Shown piece after piece: positions 60,757 through 64,000 of a stretch of DNA of 64,000 nt; position 1 is the first letter of the stretch; every line of letters begins with the position of its first letter. The translations under genes were made by a program, and so were the position numbers. This stretch comes from Aminomonas paucivorans DSM 12260 (GTDB lineage: Bacteria; Synergistota; Synergistia; Synergistales; Synergistaceae), in assembly GCF_000165795.1 (NCBI RefSeq), contig NZ_CM001022.1, positions 2,141,812 to 2,205,811 of the forward strand. The letters are read 5' to 3'. The notes under the pieces were generated by a model that was not told the origin of the DNA, made no database searches, and was given only the letters and a program-made list of their open reading frames with translations.

Positions 60757-62151
60757 CTACTTCATCTGCACCCCGATGCCCCGCTCCTCCGGCGTGCCGG
60801 GGATGAGGCTGTCGCAGAAAGCGGCACAGATCCCCGCCACCGCCATGGGGGTCTTCAGGATGGCCCAGATCATGCCGCCGAAGGTGACCAGGGCCTGTCC
60901 GTAGGCGGGATTCATGAAGAGGGCCTGGTTCTTTTCGATCCACCCGGGAAGCCCCAGGGCCATGAGGAAGGCAAAGCCCACGATGACCACGTTGCGCTGC
61001 GATCCCATGTCCGCCCGCATGAGCACCTGGATCCCCAGGGCGCCGATGATGCCGAACAGGGAGATGTAGGCTCCCCCTATGACCGGGGAGGGCATGGTGG
61101 CGATGAGCCCCCCCAGTTTGCCGATGAAGGAGAGGAGGATGAGGATCACCGCTCCGGTGCGCACCACGTGGCGGCTGGCCACGCCGGTGAGGCCGATGAG
61201 CCCGATGTTCTCGGTGTAGGAGGTGGTACCCACGGAGCCGAAGATCCCCGACAGGGCGCAGTTGAAACCCTCCGCTCCGATGCCCCGGCTGATCATCTCC
61301 GGGGTGGGATCCTCCAGCCCGGAGACGTAGGAGCAGGAGTGGTAATCCCCGATGGACTCGATCATGACGGCGAAGAACCCCGCCAGCATGGCGCCGAAGG
61401 CCAGGAAGCTGAACTTGGGAACCCCCCAGGGCATGAAGACGTTGTACCGGATCCAGGGGGCGGCGGCCACCTTGCCCAGGTCGATGTAGGCGGGGTGGGT
61501 GGGACCGAAGATCCCCGCCAGAGAGGCGGCCAGGCAGATCAGGTAGGCGATGACGATGGATGAGAGGATCGCGAAGATGTTGGCGTACTTGTTCTTGCTC
61601 ACCAGGCTGAAGAACATGATGAGGGCCACCACCAGCAGGGAGATGGGCCAGTAGTTGGCCGCGTTGAATTGGATGGCCACCGGGGCCAGGGAGAAGCCGA
61701 TGGCCATGATGACCGGGCCGATGACCACGGGAGTGATGATCTTCCGGATATACCCCACGATCTTGCTGTACCCCAGGAAGGAGAGGAGCAGCCCCCCGGT
61801 GATGAGCCCTCCGCCCACGTACTGCATGATGACGTTGGGCCCCATCCCCTTGTAGGCGCCGATGACGGTCATGATGGAGGGGATGAAGCTGAAGCTGGAG
61901 CCCTGGACGATGGGCAGCCCCGTGCCCAGCTTGGGGGAGGTCTGGATGAGGGTGGCCACCCCCATGCCGAAGTACACGCAGGAGATGAACGCCCCGATCT
62001 GGAGGGTGTCCATGCCCATGGCGGGACCGAAAATGAGGGGCACCAGGGTGGTGGCCCCGAAGAGGGTGAGCACGTGCTGCGCCCCCGCGAGGATCATGAT
62101 GGGTGTCGGGGGCTTGTCGTTCAGGCCGTACACGATCTGTTTGCGTGCCAT
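60757..62151 (-). CDS. NCS2 nucleobase permease (uracil/xanthine family)
   Basis: Sodium- or proton-coupled nucleobase importer of 464 residues with about 14 helices. The family shows QHVLTLFGATTLVPLI near residue 25, the substrate-site AVMIESIGDYHSCSYVSG near residue 263 with its glutamate, and NIGLIGLTGVASRHV near residue 318. Position after codB-codA supports uracil, cytosine or a related base. CAGGAGGTG precedes ATG 62151. Uracil versus xanthine cannot be decided from sequence alone. Confidence 0.92.
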   Translation of the reverse strand: MARKQIVYGLNDKPPTPIMILAGAQHVLTLFGATTLVPLIFGPAMGMDTLQIGAFISCVYFGMGVATLIQTSPKLGTGLPIVQGSSFSFIPSIMTVIGAYKGMGPNVIMQYVGGGLITGGLLLSFLGYSKIVGYIRKIITPVVIGPVIMAIGFSLAPVAIQFNAANYWPISLLVVALIMFFSLVSKNKYANIFAILSSIVIAYLICLAASLAGIFGPTHPAYIDLGKVAAAPWIRYNVFMPWGVPKFSFLAFGAMLAGFFAVMIESIGDYHSCSYVSGLEDPTPEMISRGIGAEGFNCALSGIFGSVGTTSYTENIGLIGLTGVASRHVVRTGAVILILLSFIGKLGGLIATMPSPVIGGAYISLFGIIGALGIQVLMRADMGSQRNVVIVGFAFLMALGLPGWIEKNQALFMNPAYGQALVTFGGMIWAILKTPMAVAGICAAFCDSLIPGTPEERGIGVQMK

Positions 62152-62214
62152 GTCCGCACCTCCTGATGGATTGGGTGTTGTTCCCGAAAAGAAGAATCCC
62201 GATCCCTTGCCTTC

Positions 62215-63543
62215 CTACCGCCTTCTCTGGCCGGGCACCTCCCCTCCCCTGGGCTCCACCCCTCGGACGGGAACCCGAAGGTCCACGTCCCGGCGGAATC
62301 CCCCCAGGTCCAGGGACCGCACCGCCGGACGGGTCTTCAGGGCCGCGACGCCGCGCCGCACCGCGTAGAGGCAGTCGCTCTCCCGACGGATCGCGTCGAA
62401 CTCGTCCTCCGCGTCCCACACCGCAAAGTTGGCGGGCTTGCCCGCCTCGATGCCGTACCGGCCCTCCACCTGCAGGGTCTTGGCGGAGTTGGCAGTGATC
62501 ATGTCGAAGAGGGCGAAGATCTGCTCGTAGCCGCTCATGTGGGCGGTGTGGAGCAGCAGGTTCGCCGCCTGGAGCATGGACCCCTTCCCCAGGGGGTACC
62601 AGGGGTCCATGATGGAATCATGTCCGATGCACACGTTGATCCCCCGGGCATGCATCTCGTCCACCCGGGTGTGCCCCCTCCGGCGGGGGTAGCCGTCGGT
62701 GCGGTTCTGGAGCACCGAGTTGTCGAAGGGGTTGGTGATGAAGTTCATCTTCGACCGCTCGGCGATGCCCAGGAGCTTGAAGGCATAGTCGTTGTGGTAA
62801 TTGTGCATGGCCGTGGCGTGGCTGGCGGTCACCCGTTCCCCCATGCCCGTGGACAGGGCCCGGGCCGCCATCACCTCCACGAACCGGGACTGGTCGTCCC
62901 CCGTCTCGTCGCAATGGATGTCGATGAGGGCGTCGTGCTTTCGGGCCAGCTCGAAGGCCAGCTCCACGTCCCGCACCCCGTCCTCCCGGGTGAGTTCGTT
63001 GTGGGGGATGCCCCCCACCACGTCCGCCCCCATGTCCAGGGCCCGGCGCATCAGGGCCTCCCCCTCCGGGAAGGTGAAGACCCCGTCCTGGGGGAAGGCC
63101 ACGATCTGCACCTCCACCAGGTCCTTCACCCGGTCCTTCACCTCCAGGAGCGCCTCCAGTGTCAGGAGGGACGGGTCCGTCACGTCCGCGTGGGTACGAA
63201 TAAACTGCACCCCCTGGGCGAACTCCCACAGCACCGCCTCCACCGCGTTGTCCACCAGTTCCTTGCGGGTGAGGCGGGGCTTGCGCTCCCCCCAGATCTG
63301 GATGCCCTCCAGCAGGGTGCCGGAGGCGTTGAAGCGAGGGTCCCCCACGGAGAGCACCGCGTCCAGGTGCAGGTGGGGGTCGCACAGGGGCGGGGTGGTG
63401 AGGTTCCCCTCCGCGTCGATCTCCTCCCGTCCCTGCTCCTCCAGGGCGGGACCGATCTTCCGGATGATCCCCCCGTCCACGGCGATGTCCGTCCGTTCCT
63501 CGGCCCCCCGCAGGCGAGCGTTGCGCACCACCAGGTCCAGCAT
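62215..63543 (-). CDS. codA: Cytosine deaminase
   Basis: Metal-dependent amidohydrolase converting cytosine to uracil and ammonia. The 442-residue protein follows E. coli CodA closely: HxH metal ligands at His57 and His59 (CDPHLHLD), FIRTHADVTDPS, QIVAFPQDG, DIHCDETGDDQSRF with the catalytic Glu, VTASHATAMH, YPRRRGHTRV, and the metal Asp in IGHDSIMDPWYPLG. It has a short basic C-terminal extension compared with E. coli. GAAGGAGGAGG precedes ATG 63543. It lies 28 bases after codB. Confidence 0.95.
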   Translation of the reverse strand: MLDLVVRNARLRGAEERTDIAVDGGIIRKIGPALEEQGREEIDAEGNLTTPPLCDPHLHLDAVLSVGDPRFNASGTLLEGIQIWGERKPRLTRKELVDNAVEAVLWEFAQGVQFIRTHADVTDPSLLTLEALLEVKDRVKDLVEVQIVAFPQDGVFTFPEGEALMRRALDMGADVVGGIPHNELTREDGVRDVELAFELARKHDALIDIHCDETGDDQSRFVEVMAARALSTGMGERVTASHATAMHNYHNDYAFKLLGIAERSKMNFITNPFDNSVLQNRTDGYPRRRGHTRVDEMHARGINVCIGHDSIMDPWYPLGKGSMLQAANLLLHTAHMSGYEQIFALFDMITANSAKTLQVEGRYGIEAGKPANFAVWDAEDEFDAIRRESDCLYAVRRGVAALKTRPAVRSLDLGGFRRDVDLRVPVRGVEPRGGEVPGQRRR

Positions 63544-63571
63544 GCCCTTCCTCCTCCTCCTTCTTCCGGGA

Positions 63572-64000
63572 TCAGCAGCCCGGTTCTTCCGCCGGCACCG
63601 GAGCGGGGCCGTGGAGCAGCCGGTCCGCCGCCGCGTAGACCAGCGCCGCGACCACGATGGCGTTCAGGGGGGCGACGCTGAAGGTCCCCACCGGGGGGGA
63701 GAATTGGGACGCGGCGATGGCCACCCCCCAGGCGATCAGGGCGGCCCCGTTGACGGAGCGGAAGGGGTAGTCCTCCAGGGCTGGGTAGCGCCCTCGCCAC
63801 TTGAGGAAGAAATCCCCGATGAGGATGCCCCCGATGGGGGGCAGGGAGACGCTTAGAAACACCAGCCAGTTCACGAAATGGTTGTAGAGGAAGTGGGCCA
63901 GCAGGGTCCCCGCGGCACCCGCCAGGATCGTGAGCCGCCTGCGCTTGCCCCCGGTGATGTTGGCCAGTCCCAGACCGGAGGCGTAGAGGGCGTTGTCGTT
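63572..64000 (-). CDS. codB: Cytosine permease, C-terminal part (start beyond window)
   Basis: NCS1-family transporter, reading in frame from the window edge to a stop at 63572, giving the last 142 residues. The first visible residues NDNALYASGLGLANITGG match the late CodB region, followed by three helices and PPIGGILIGDFFL. Its role is import of cytosine for CodA immediately downstream. The N-terminal two thirds are missing because the window ends. Confidence 0.88.
   Translation of the reverse strand, partial: NDNALYASGLGLANITGGKRRRLTILAGAAGTLLAHFLYNHFVNWLVFLSVSLPPIGGILIGDFFLKWRGRYPALEDYPFRSVNGAALIAWGVAIAASQFSPPVGTFSVAPLNAIVVAALVYAAADRLLHGPAPVPAEEPGC

Overview
The window is a GC-rich (by eye about 65-70%), densely packed bacterial chromosome segment. 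It looks like a member of the Synergistota. The evidence is a secreted protein at 37590-39287 with a C-terminal Synerg-CTERM-type tail (Gly/Ser linker, Cys, hydrophobic helix, Arg cluster), an Rnf complex typical of anaerobic amino-acid fermenters, and many short-spaced or ATGA/GTGA-overlapping operons. The very high GC would suit an Aminomonas-like genus, but that is a guess. I saw no tRNA, rRNA, CRISPR array, insertion sequence or phage gene.

Layout. 1-3482 (-): rnfC-D-G-E of an Rnf ion-pumping ferredoxin:NAD oxidoreductase (A and B would lie beyond the left edge), with a Rex-like palindrome in front of rnfC. 3616-8903 (-): a four-gene operon of LuxE-type acyl-protein synthetase, a LuxC reductase fused to an AMP-forming ligase, a flavodoxin-ferredoxin and a Pcm methyltransferase, without luciferase. 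9077-13087: polyphosphate module (polyP:AMP phosphotransferase, Na/Pi cotransporter, exopolyphosphatase). 13183-18324: degenerate metallophosphoesterase, unknown protein, MFS transporter, M19 dipeptidase, coiled-coil protein, class II aldolase. 18589-23634: Rrf2 regulator and two nearly identical tandem chemoreceptors, the first frameshifted by one missing base. 23697-26382 (-): MFS transporter and enolase.

26472-28844 (-): AbiEi/AbiEii toxin-antitoxin pair coupled to an ADP-ribosylglycohydrolase gene. 29105-35630 (+): AddB/AddA-like helicase-nuclease. 35674-40308 (+): PAS-GGDEF-HD-GYP signalling protein, the Synerg-CTERM surface protein and a helical-repeat protein. 40380-48952 (-): seven-gene run of UPF0182 membrane protein, small membrane protein, PP2C phosphatase, Ser/Thr kinase, secreted protein, unknown protein and a DUF1232 (YkvA-like) protein. 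49129-51786 (+): two unknown proteins. 51931-53590: GNAT acetyltransferase and class V aminotransferase.

53587-59024 (+): a TPP-riboswitch-controlled thiamine salvage operon with thiD, thiM, thiE, a ThiXYZ-like pyrimidine ABC importer and thiW. 59097-60649: EamA transporter and nitroreductase. 60757-64000 (-): codB (partial), codA and an NCS2 permease for pyrimidine salvage. Together these suggest an anaerobe that conserves energy through Rnf, salvages thiamine precursors and pyrimidines, and carries polyphosphate and c-di-GMP systems. The most unusual parts are the luciferase-free LuxC/LuxE operon, the AbiE-ADP-ribosylglycohydrolase operon, the kinase/phosphatase operon of unknown purpose and the chemoreceptor pair.
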